Positions 47,014 through 57,392 of a stretch of 64,000 nt of DNA are shown here, piece by piece. How positions within the stretch are numbered: the first letter of the stretch is position 1; every line of letters begins with the position of its first letter. This DNA is from Carposina sasakii (Eukaryota > Arthropoda > Insecta > Lepidoptera > Carposinidae): NCBI GenBank assembly GCA_014607495.2, contig CP053163.1, forward strand, positions 5,002,716-5,066,715, read 5' to 3'. The translations under genes were made by a program, and so were the position numbers. The notes beneath the pieces were generated by a model. It was not told where the DNA came from. It did no database searches and was given only the letters and a program-made list of their open reading frames with translations.

Positions 47014-47630
47014 GTCCCTCCGCACATGGAGCTACTCAAATATGACGGAATTAATCAGTAATTAGAATTACAAACTAGTTATAAACTGTATTTCGCACAC
47101 GACGCTACTCACATTGCAAGGTTTCAGTCACTCCTGTTATTTCTACTACCAAATAAACACGTGCGAAAAACCTAGCAAGGAGAAATATTGGAAGCAATAA
47201 AAATGTCGAGTGGATCGAGCGAAGATGACGATGTCATTATACTATATTATCATCATAACAGACGCCGAAGGAATCGACGCAGATTTTGGATTCACCCATA
47301 TATCCAAAATAATGTAAACTGCAGATTGTCAGTTGCAGCACGAGAGCTGCGTGAAACAGATAATAAATTTGTGGGATTCTATAGTATGTCCAAAGATAGC
47401 TACGTACATTTTTCACATCAAAACACAGTAAACTCGGGTAACCTAGTAGCTCGGCGACCGGCACGACGCGTCGCGCGCGATCAGTTGCCAACGCGTTACT
47501 AACTGGTTAGTGACTAGTCGCGTCGTGTGCGAACCTGTATGGCAATGTATGGGCGGTGACGCTCAAAAAACTCGTTAGTAATTTCAGTTTGTGATTAGTT
47601 CCTTTTGAGTAGCTCCATGTGCGGAGGGCC
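47014..47630 (+). mobile_element. PIF/Harbinger-type element, tandem copy 1 (617 bp)
   Basis: The ends gtccctccgcacatggagct and its mirror agctccatgtgcggagggcc are flanked by TTA on both sides, the 3-bp target site of PIF/Harbinger. Subterminal inverted repeats (tttcgcacacgacgc mirrored near 47520) extend the pairing. It carries the start of a transposase frame and is internally deleted. Confidence 0.85.
47188..47502 (+). pseudogene. truncated Harbinger transposase, N-terminal piece
   Basis: The frame has 104 codons. Residues 6-45 (EDDDVIILYYHHNRRRRNRR, then RFWIHPYI) and the RELRETDNKFVGFY region match the usual N-terminus of HARBI1-like transposases. The DDE nuclease domain, which should follow from about residue 80, is absent. 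The last 25 residues (NSGNLVARRPARRVARDQL) read into the element's 3' end. It cannot encode an active enzyme. The start chosen is the first ATG; an internal Met at residue 6 (MSSGSSED) fits the family start better. Confidence 0.75.
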
Positions 47631-47633
47631 TTA
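47631..47633. other. shared TTA target site between the tandem elements
   Basis: A single TTA separates the two 617-bp copies, and TTA also flanks the pair at 47011-47013 and 48251-48253. Confidence 0.85.
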
Positions 47634-48250
47634 GTCCCTCCGCACATGGAGCTACTCAAATATGACGGAATTAATCAGTAATTAGAATTACAAACTAGTT
47701 ATAAACTGTATTTCGCACACAACGCTACTCACATTGCAAGGTTTCAGTCACTCCTGTTATTTCTACTACCAAATAAACACGTGCGAAAAACCTAGCAAGG
47801 GGAAATATTGGAAGCAATAAAAATGTCGAGTGGATCGAGCGAAGATGACGATGTCATTATACTATATTATCATCATAACAGACGCCGAAGGAATCGACGC
47901 AGATTTTGGATTCACCCATATATCCAAAATAATGTAAACTGCAGATTGTCAGTTGCAGCACGAGAGCTGCGTGAAACAGATAATAAATTTGTGGGATTCT
48001 ATAGAATGTCCAAAGATAGCTACGTACATTTTTCACATCAAAACACAGTAAACTCGGGTAACCTAGTAGCTCGGCGACCGGCACGACGCGTCGCGCGCGA
48101 TCAGTTGCCAACGCGTTACTAACTGGTTAGTGACTAGTCGCGTCGTGTGCGAACCTGTATGGCAATGTATGGGCGGTGACGCTCAAAAAACTCGTTAGTA
48201 ATTTCAGTTTGTGATTAGTTCCTTTTGAGTAGCTCCATGTGCGGAGGGCC
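47634..48250 (+). mobile_element. PIF/Harbinger-type element, tandem copy 2 (617 bp)
   Basis: It has the same length and orientation as copy 1. By eye I find three substitutions, near 47728 (g to a), 47803 (a to g) and 48006 (t to a), so identity is above 99%. The following TTA (48251) completes the target duplication. Confidence 0.85.
47808..48122 (+). pseudogene. truncated Harbinger transposase, second copy
   Basis: It is identical to the first copy's 104-residue product except one residue (Ser to Arg in the FYSMSKD/FYRMSKD region). The DDE domain is missing in the same way, so the deletion predates the duplication. Confidence 0.75.
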
Positions 48251-48534
48251 TTAGTCTTAAAGACAAAGAGAACTGCCGATGACGATTTGCTTACAAACTA
48301 CATATAGGTATACTCGTACTGTGCCTAACATCGCTGCAATGGTGTACTAATTATTATTATTTTATAGAGGTGTACAAATAAAGAAACTATATCAGGTTAT
48401 CTAAAAATTTTGAATGGCTAGGTTTAATTTTATTAAGTTAGTAGTTTGTTCTTTATACTCGTACGTTCATGGCTTTTTGTATTTATCTTATCCGGAGAAA
48501 AAAATATGAGATTCAGTGTATAACTCAAAACATC

Positions 48535-48672
48535 AATCCTCCACATCAGGATCTTCCTGCCCTTGTCAGATTATTTATGGGGTCGGCGGGTCGGTGCAAC
48601 ATGGTTTCTTTTTTCGAAACTCACATTGCCAAATGCATTTGTCTTACAGCCAATCCTCCTCAATCATTAAAT
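48535..48672 (-). repeat. SINE/RTE tail, headless copy
   Basis: On the minus strand it shows tttcgaaaaaagaaaccatg, then ccgaccccataaat and gggcaggaagatcctga. That is the body end and tail of the SINE at 28618. The TIR element at 48673 inserted into or next to it. Confidence 0.6.
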
Positions 48673-49909
48673 GAATCGGTCATTTCAAAAACCTCTTAAC
48701 TCACTTAATTAAAATTTTTAGAAATCAATAAAAACTGTTTCATACTCAAACAAATGAATTTTAAGCGAATTTTTTATGTTTAATTTAGTACTTGAGTGGT
48801 AAAAAATTAAAATAGTGTATTAACCATTGCAGTTTCTTAATAGAAATAATGATAAAAACCTGCAATTCAGTTCTTGACTTATGTTGTTTTAGCAAGAACT
48901 AGGGTTAGTGGTATATAATTTACCAAAGCAATCGTAGCAATCATATTTTTATTGCTTATAATTAAGAATTACACTTAAAAATAGTGTTATTATAACATTT
49001 TAAATGTATTAATTTGTCATGTTTTAGTAACTTTATGGTCCATAGTCATATTCTCCATCATTTTCATCGAAATTATCTTTAGCATTTGCAGTTGGCCAGC
49101 TAAAAATGTTGTTATAAAATGGCCTAATGGCATAATAATATGCTCTTCCAGAATGCTATCTTGAACTTGTTTTAAATCGTCTATTTTTAGGGTTTCGTGC
49201 CTCAAAAGGAAAAAACGGAACCCTTATAGGATCACTTGGCTGTCAAGACCCTTTTTCTTCAGGAACGCGTAGAGGTATCAAGCTGAAATTTATATCAAAT
49301 ACTCAGGTCTACTGTCCCTTGGAGCTGTGAAAAAACCTAACTTTTAAGCCAACACAATCAAAAGATACAGCTGTTTATGCTGCTTATTCGACACGCGTAA
49401 GGGAATCAAAACCTACAGGGTATACTTCCCGTGAACTCAGAATCTTGAAATTTGGTACGAAGTAACGGTTTATAGAACAGATAAAGAAAAAATTGCGAAA
49501 ACCTTAAAATTTAGTTACATCATATAGTAAAACAGGTTTGTACGGAACCCTCGGTGTGCGAGTCCGACTCGTACTTGGCCGGTTTTTTATTGATGGGCAC
49601 TTTCAAATCATAGGCTTTGGTTGATGGAAATTCGAGTTGGATAGTTCGATCTGAATCATACTGAAAACTCATGTTTGAAAACTTAAAGCCAACATAAATC
49701 TAGTAGTACATGCAAAAACCTCTTAAGTCACTGACTAATGTTGTTTATGCAATGAACGTCTTTCGCGCGGTATTATTTAAGGAGGAAGGAATGTACTAAC
49801 TTACGTGGTTTTTACCCAGAATATGTATATCCCTTTAAGGAACCATTTTCAGCAAAAAAAGCTTGTTGGAAAAAAATGTGACTTAAGAGGTTTTTGAAAT
49901 GACCGATTC
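48673..49909. mobile_element. 1.24-kb TIR element with AAAT target duplication
   Basis: GAATCGGTCATTTCAAAAAC then ctcttaactcac is mirrored by gtgacttaagaggtttttga then aatgaccgattc, one mismatch in about 32. AAAT lies on both sides (48669-48672 and 49910-49913). An unrelated repeat is nested at 49189-49588, so the original element was about 835 bp. A minus-strand frame around 49034-49170 reads YYYAIRPFYNNIFSWPTANA and ends with a stop, perhaps the C-terminus of a lost transposase. The superfamily is not assigned. Confidence 0.75.
49189..49588. repeat. 'ggttccgt' lepidopteran repeat, nested copy
   Basis: It begins agggtttcgtgcctcaaaag, has ggaacccttataggatcact, and ends cggaaccctcggtgtgcgag then tccgactcgtacttggccgg. 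These ends are widespread in Lepidoptera from memory. Fragments occur at 541, 55992 and 57249. Confidence 0.6.
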
Positions 49910-50177
49910 AAATATATTTCCTATGCCTAATATAGGTATACGAGTAATGAGCGTATCTCCTCGAGTAAGAAGATTCTCAAAAATAACAACTATGAATACC
50001 AACATCAGTCTTCGTGGATTTGAGAGTTTCCCACTAGAATGGGTGGATTTACTTTGACAATGGGTTTATAGTCTATTCAATTTACATGAACCACTTACCA
50101 TATTGTTATGACAAATGACTACCTTTTGTACATAATCATGGTCTTTGTTGTACAACAGGGCATTGTTGTATTAATTT

Positions 50178-50562
50178 CTACTGTTGCCCGCGATTCCGTC
50201 CGCGTGGACTGCAAAATAATCTATTTTCATGTATGACAGTAACGAACTTCCGAACATACTTTCATTCCATATTTAAACTCCATACAGCCTTCTTTTCAAA
50301 GAAATTCTAATTCTTTATTTCGGATTACAGAGATCCATGGGTAAGTTTTAAGCGACAGTAAAATAAAAATGGATAGTATATTTAAATTACATCACAAAAT
50401 TATAATTCTTTTCTCATTTCAATCTAGCCCATGTCTCCAACCTTAGCTTCTAGCTAGACTATCCCTGTATCAAATTTCATTTAAGCCTATTCAATCATTT
50501 TGGCGTGATAGCGCGACAGACAAACAGATAGTCACTTTCACATTTTATAATGTATGTGAGGA
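50178..50562 (-). mobile_element. non-autonomous Helitron, minus strand
   Basis: On the minus strand it starts TCCTCACATACATTATAAAA after an A and contains gcgctatcacgccaaaat. It ends with the hairpin region gtccacgcggacggaatcgc then gggcaacagtag, so the final CTAG has decayed to GTAG. Confidence 0.6.
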
Positions 50563-51711
50563 TAATTTTACGATATTGTTATTATCAAGTTTGTTCCTCG
50601 GCTGAGGATATTATCTTTGTGTGTTTACGAGAAGTTTATTACTTGCGTTTATATTGTCTTTTGAGTGTTATTGCAAAGATTTGTGTGTTAGTAACAATGT
50701 TCAATACATAGGTAGGAAGCCTAACAGACATATAAATTTTACTACAGAAGTATTTTTAGAAAATACAATATCCTGTCAAAAAAAGCCATTTTTTCTAGGT
50801 AAAAGCTAAATATATAGGTACAACATATAGGTACATACTGTTAGCTTGAGAAAAAAGAATTGACTAGGAACCTCACTGGCCACTTCCAAGAGTGGCGAGT
50901 AGGACATGAAACATGGCGCGTATAGCATGTGCCCAAATTTCGATATTTATTGTTAATTATTAAACCCAGTCTTCAAAACATAGTATGATAGTGAGATCCT
51001 ACATCAATTTGGGACCGTTTAGTCATTTAGTGGTGTAAAATAGCACATGCTATCATTACAGAATTTCACATTTTAGTACTTTTTGTACCTAATTAATTAT
51101 GCAGACTATAGGTAATATTTAAGTAAAGGTTCAATATTTACCTTAAGAGAAATACAAATAGAAACTTGTGAACAAAATGCACTTAATTTGAATTTGAAAC
51201 TCTTTCAGTTTCGAAGTCTGACAGTGAATTAAATTGTTTACATCTCGCCTTTGATGTTAAAATTAAAAATAAGTAAATGAATATTCAGTTATCTTCGAAC
51301 TTTTGCATGTTTCCTCAATTACATTGACATCATAACCCCCAGTAGGTATTATTTCCTTTTAGAAAATATATTTTGTATAAGTAGCAATGGTAACAAACTA
51401 GCAGAATGCCTGCGACTTGACTCGCTTAAACTAAAAGCAAATACGTAATTCTGATTTTATAAGTATGTGTAAGTAGAAGTGTCAGAATGAATAGATTTTG
51501 CGTGAAGAAATGACAAACATCAAATTATACTAAAGGTAGGTACATAGTAATAAACTTACACTTTGATATCTATTGGTAGGTACATAATGCTACCAACAAA
51601 AAAGACTCTGTTCCACATATAAATATAATACTGAGCTTTTATAACAAATAGTTATAAAACTCTACAAAATTACTATTCGAAACAATAAAGTTTCTACCCG
51701 CACAGTATGTA
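50563..51711. other. no gene supported
   Basis: AT-rich intergenic DNA. A 62-codon frame at 50621 starts with GTG, not ATG, and shows no recognisable domain. Confidence 0.4.
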
Positions 51712-53444
51712 TACAGGGTGTTTTGAAGGTGGGTGCAAAGCCGTAAGGAGGTGTTAGTATAGACCATTTAGAACATTTTGAGCCATATTTGTCTTAACCA
51801 AAGTCTGCTTGTTTTTTTTTTAGGGAACTTTTAAGATTTTAGTACAAAAATCCCAAAATTTTCCAATTAACTGCGAAAAATGCAAAGTTGAAGTGGAAAT
51901 GTTTATTTTTTTTATGTACTTATTATTAGGCTAATGTATGTTTAGTGAAATTAAATCATTTTAAAGCACCATTTTTACTAAAAATAATAATTTTCGGGCT
52001 ATTTTAACTTAACAGAAAAAAAAATATAGAAAAAAATGGCCTTTTATTTACATTTAAAAAAATAAATAAAATAGCTACAGATTCTCAGACAATTTTAATA
52101 ACATGCTGAGTTATTGCACTTTCTTTTAAAGTATCATTTACCTAGATGTCTTTACAATTTTTGCAATTTTTACAATTTACAACCTGAACCAGAAGGGTAA
52201 GAAATTAAAAATTTCAAAAAAAATCAAAACAAATTGAATTTTTGTTCTTATACCTTTAAACTGATGTCTAAAACAATATCCAAAATTATTTTTTAGACTT
52301 ACTGTGCAATAATAATAAACTTATCTGAAGAAAAATGTAGAGAAGGTCCTTGCACAACTAAACAAAGGCCGTCCATTCATCACCATTATCATCCATCACA
52401 AATTTAGAAATCATTTTACTAAAGACAATGGCTGTGTGGACATAGTTTACTTTACCTGCGGTTCGGGTAACGTTCTTGGTACAAACGTCGTGCCAAAGCT
52501 CCATTACCATCAGCTCTGCCAAAATACGATATCCGCTTGTTCTTGGTTTGTAAATGCAGCCATGTCAGTAGTACACACACACAATTCAAATCAAATCTAC
52601 TTGCAACGCAGAAAAGCAGCAGAGAGGTGACGACGAAGAGATAAGATGACTTTACCAAAAAAGCGGGAACTTTTTTTATTTCAGTTTATCCCGAAGGAAA
52701 GGCAAGAGAAACTATGTCCACACAGCCATTGTCTTTAGTAAAATGATTTCTAAATTTGTGATGGATGATAATGATGATGAATGGACGGCCTTTGTTTAGT
52801 TGTGCAAGGCCCTTCTCTACATTTTTGTTCAGATAAGTTTATTATTATTGCACAGTAAGTCTAAAAAATAATTTTGGATATTGTTTTAGACATCAGTTTA
52901 AAGGTATAAGAACAAAAATTCAATTTGTTTTGATTTTTTTTGAAATTTTTAATTTCTTACCCTTCTGGTTCAGGTTGTAAATTGTAAAAATTGCAAAAAT
53001 TGTAAAGACATCTAGGTAAATGATACCTTAAAAGAAAGTGCAATAACTCAGCATGTTATTAAAATTATCTGAGAATCTGTAGCTATTTTATTTATTTTTT
53101 TAAATGTAAATAAAAGGCCATTTTTTTCTATATTTTTTTTTCTGTTAAGTTAAAATAGCCCGAAAATTATTATTTTTAGTAAAAATGGTGCTTTAAAATG
53201 ATTTAATTTCACTAAACATACATTAGCCTAATAAGAAGTACATAAAAAAATTAACATTTCCACTTAAACTTTGCATTTTTCGCAGTTAATTGGAAAATTT
53301 TGGGATTTTTGTACTAAAATCTTAAAAGTTCCCTAAAAAAAAAACAAGCAGACTTTGGTTAAGACAAATATGGCTCAAAATGTTCTAAATGGTCTATACT
53401 AACACCTCCTTACGGCTTTGCACCCACCTTCAAAACATCCTGTA
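51712..53444. mobile_element. 1.73-kb foldback element, TACAGGGTG ends
   Basis: The two arms are about 735 bp each (51712-52450 and 52708-53444) and nearly identical by eye. The spacer of about 257 bp is unpaired. Ends TACAGGGTGTTTTGAAGG and ccttcaaaacatcctgta are flanked by TA on both sides. The arms are AT-rich without a protein-like frame. The spacer has tttatcccgaaggaaaggca near its right edge, also found at 19148 outside any such element. It is non-autonomous. Confidence 0.85.
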
Positions 53445-54213
53445 TAATTACATCTACGTAAATTTTAAGCGCGGGTATGACCGGAGTTGTTTTTACAACA
53501 AACTCTCTGAGTTGGGGTTAAACATTCCAGCTGGATTCCAGCCCTTAAAATTTTCTTCATCCGTGGCATTTTCGCGAGTAGGATATATTTGTAATGACGT
53601 ACATTACACACTTCTTTCATGACTACGAAACCTAATTAATTAATTTCAAATATCATTTATTCTGTATTTAATTTAATATATTTTTGTGCTGGTAATTTTT
53701 TTATATTAATAAAAATAAAAGATTAAACATTACCGAAAAATGTCATTTTTACACTCACTCAATAACAACTTGTCTTGATAGATACCTTTACAGATTGTAA
53801 TTGAATTTATTCAATTATCAATTCAAATTGACAATACCTTTTACTTCGCCCTTTTCAATTTCATTCATTACTATTACAGGATTTACATTTAGAGTAAAAG
53901 TGTCGTTACATTTGTCGCGTTATTTTTTTGTCATAAAAAAGAGCTCCCTTCCATGTAATATGCCTACTCGTACTTATTTATATAAGTAAGTAAATATATA
54001 AGGTAGACTGGTAATAAACACTAGACCTTTACTATTGTGCACGTTCGTCCCTATTGATTTCACATCCATCACCATCAGCATGCAAATACCGTATAGTGTG
54101 AACCTGTAAAGTGACAGTTAGGCTTTTCTCACATGCTTAGGTACAATAACGAAATCTGACTAATCCGAGTGCGGGCGGTTGGTCGGTCCAACGTAATCTC
54201 GATTCACCTATAG
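53445..54213. other. no feature seen
   Basis: AT-rich intergenic DNA. Confidence 0.45.
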
Positions 54214-54349
54214 CAGGGGTGGCCAACCGGTCGATCCCGACTTTTAGTTCAGTCTATCATGGCAAGGCATGTACTACTATTGGTAGATAGAGACACAGGG
54301 TGGCGTCACTGAACATAGATTTTAAATCTAACCAAGTCTGCCACCCCTG
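54214..54349. mobile_element. hAT-type MITE, 136 bp
   Basis: CAGGGGTGGCCAACC at the left and gtctgccacccctg at the right are the inverted CAGGGGTGGC ends of a hAT MITE group. The flanking octamers acctatag and gactatca share CTAT and may be a decayed target duplication. Confidence 0.65.
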
Positions 54350-54941
54350 GACTATCAAATACACTGTAAAAGCTATCAGTCCCAGTGACATATTGTGTAG
54401 GATGTGTAACTTTTTTTTACTGTTCACCACTTTCAAATTATTTTGGATCTTACTAAAAAATATCCTGATTGGCAGAGTAATGAAAAAAGTAATTGCTTAA
54501 AGCAATAATGTCTTGTAACTAGCGGCCTAGTCATACAACGGCTTAAGATTCCCAAACTTTGAGACTTAAGCGACGCTTCATATCCTTCGTATACATAACC
54601 GAACAACTTCATAAGTACATTCGTGATTGTATTATAACTTCATTGTGCTTCGCAAAATTAAATGTTGATTGTTTGAGAGGCAAACAGAAACCCAAGGTGT
54701 TCTTGGGTTTCGACACTTACCTTCCCAATTCAAAATAGGTGCAATTTAATATACTTATATTTAATGTAGGTATACCTATATTTGTAAAAAGGGCGGTATT
54801 TTTTTTTCGCAAAACATTATTTAAAGTGGGAGTAAAAGAATAGTTTATATGTTATAGTTTATATGGAAGAAAAGATAGCGATAAAGATAGCCATGGAAAT
54901 GAAAGTTTTACTTGTTTATTTTCTAACTTTTGCCAGATATA
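54350..54941. other. no feature seen
   Basis: AT-rich intergenic DNA. Confidence 0.45.
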
Positions 54942-55306
54942 TACAGGGTTTTTTCGTTGCCACCCTTAACGAAGGGTAGGTACTCTATACATCAAATAAA
55001 GCAAATCTATGACAAAAAAAATCTGGGAAACGATGTAAATTTTTTTGTTTTTTTTTTTATTACTTGATCGGCCGAAATTTATAGTGTTTAGTGTCTATGT
55101 TAGTATTTTCATAGACAGATATTAATATTTCACGAGAAATACGTGAAAGAATCTAGCTACACGCGTCAATGTGCATTTATGCAAAAAAACGCCGCTTATT
55201 TATTTAACATTGGACCCTAATATTTTGGAAACCAGACACTTCCCAGGTATGCTTCCATGGAGAAAAATGATCGTGATGATGAGGAGATTCCATAGTTTTC
55301 AGAAAT
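54942..55306 (+). mobile_element. MITE family A, copy 4, 3' truncated
   Basis: It begins TACAGGGTTTTTTCGTTGCC and follows the family to ttccatagttttcagaaata. The right terminus is lost. Confidence 0.7.
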
Positions 55307-55406
55307 ATTCAAAGCGTGAAATATTTAAGCGTCTGTAAAAGTGATGCAGGATGTAAGTAGGTAAATGGATAAGTTGTAAATGCCAAAAGTTTCCAAAAAT
55401 CTGCAC

Positions 55407-55600
55407 ACACAGGATGTTTTTTGTTGCCATCGCTTACGAGGGCTACGACTCTAAACATCAAAAAGTAAGTTTATGCCAAAAAAAACTGCAGGGAAATTTT
55501 TCAGGCATTTTTATATTCATTTACTAAAAATGCGAACTTTGAACATTAATATCTTGGAAATCAGACACTTCCCAGGTACGCTTCCATGGAGAAACAGATT
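55407..55600 (+). repeat. MITE family A, diverged internal-deletion copy
   Basis: cacaggatgttttttgttgc, aagtaagtttatgcc and cagacacttcccaggtacgc appear in family order but with the middle part removed. Confidence 0.5.
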
Positions 55601-55991
55601 CTCATATTAAACATTGATATTCGTCACAGTAATGCTTACACCCGCCGGGATTCGAAACTAAGACCTATAGCAGGGTCATCAACTGCGCCAAATGGTCGTC
55701 AAATTCATGACAAAGGTTGTTAATTAGTAAACATGTGAGCCATCTGCTCCGATCCCATGCTTGGGGTGTGTTAAAGGGTTAGTATGTTTGCTAAAGCTTG
55801 CTTATGTGGCTTACCCTAAACATGCCACTTCGACAGACTGTATACTCGTACCTACATCAAACGTGGTAAGTGTACAAGGCTAATATTGATAACGCAATTT
55901 CATACAAAATACTCGTATCATAATTAATCAATTTAACATAATAATGGTATGTTGTATTATTGTCTTACTCGTATTCAATACCAGTATTTTT

Positions 55992-56310
55992 AGGATTCCG
56001 TACCCAAAGGATATAAAAACGGGACCTGATTATGAAATTACTCAATAAGTTAGACTCTACAGTCTGTCTGTCCATTTGCACCGTTATAGCTAGATTGGTA
56101 AAGAAAGGGGGATGAAACTCACATTACAAGAAACGTGGTTTTTGTCGCTTTGTAATAGATCATCTTGATCTGTATTTTTACCCTATTTCTATTATCCTTT
56201 TCTATGTTACTTCTGTCCGTGTATATGTAATTTTCAAATAAAAATCTATTCTATTCTATTCTTCTATTCTATCATTATCTGATGGTTCGGAACCCTACGT
56301 GCGCGAGTCA
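55992..56310. repeat. 'ggttccgt' repeat with TCTAT microsatellite
   Basis: It starts aggattccgtacccaaagga and ends ggttcggaaccctacgtgcg then cgagtcagactcgaac. A ctattctattctattc run at about 56247-56275 lies inside it. Confidence 0.5.
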
Positions 56311-56387
56311 GACTCGAACTTCAACATTTTCATCATATCTGTCCAGTATTGGATAAAAAACCGATTTTAGTCATATTTCCATATTAC

Positions 56388-56534
56388 GGTCGATTCCAGC
56401 AGTCACACTTAAACCTAAACGTAAAATTAGTCTTAACTGTCCTTTTCTCTCTCAGCCATTTATGTTAAGAACGGAGAGAGATAGACCTGACTAAGATTAG
56501 GTTTAGGTTTAAGTGTGACTGCCGGAATCGAACC
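56388..56534. mobile_element. 147-bp MITE with long TIRs, copy 2
   Basis: It is the same element as 4135-4280, with ggtcgattccagcagtcaca at the left and gactgccggaatcgaacc at the right. The two copies agree at most positions. Confidence 0.8.
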
Positions 56535-57248
56535 TAATGTTAAGCTACTTAAACTGGCGCAGTGTACATACAGCAGATAATATTCTCATTCTTTATCTAA
56601 TCTTCCCATTACCAGGCTAGCATGAAGAGTTGGTAATAGTAGGCCCATAATAAAAACTTTGGCCCCATAACTCACTTACCTGAGCCGATTACCTAACGAC
56701 CCGGACCGGACCGAGTTTCGTTCCCCGATTGAAACCAAACTGTTCTTTTATAGCCGTTCATTTGGATGTATTATAGCCATTACATGAAAGAGAAACTTAT
56801 TATTGTCTTTATCTATGACTTGATGAAGATAGAGATAGCTTCAACTTTATCCTTCAGATATACTTTCTGATTATTGGAAAACACAGCCCTTAGTTGTATA
56901 TGTCTTCATCGGTACACTGAACCTGTGTCCGAAATCACAAAAGAAAACAAAAGATTGTCAATTGTCCTAAGATTCTGTAAGTTATTGTACCTTTAAATAA
57001 CAAGTCTAGACATAGCTCACTGATTAGTGGTCTGAGGTATTTAAATAGCTATGTTCAATTTAAGCCCAGACGAGAGAAATTATAGGCGAAATAATATATC
57101 TCACTTGAACTTTTGTATTGTGACAAAAGATAAATTATATTTGATTGTCGGTAAAAATTGATCTATCCCATTATGATAATAATATAATCTCATTATAGAA
57201 AACCATATTAAGTCGGGTACAATTTACAAACTTATTAGATCCTGCTTT
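56535..57248. other. no feature seen
   Basis: AT-rich intergenic DNA. Confidence 0.45.
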
Positions 57249-57392
57249 AGGGTTTCGTACCCGAAGGGTTACAGCTGAGACCCTATGGTTTTGCCAACGC
57301 TGCGCTGTTCGTCCGTCCGTCGCCTGTCACCAGAATAATAGTACGGGACATTAGTTGCGCGAACCTGACTCGTACTTGGTCGGTTTTTAATC
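57249..57392. repeat. 'ggttccgt' repeat, short copy
   Basis: agggtttcgtacccgaaggg at the left and gcgaacctgactcgtacttg then gtcggttttt at the right, with gttcgtccgtccgtcgcctg between. Confidence 0.5.

Noticed and set aside
47014..48250. CRISPR array or tandem satellite
   Set aside because: Only two long units with terminal inverted repeats and TTA target sites; this is a transposon pair in a eukaryotic genome.
50621..50809. 62-codon frame with a secretory-looking start and three cysteines
   Set aside because: It opens with GTG and has no supporting exon; a possible donor at its end (ctag/gtaaaa) is not enough.
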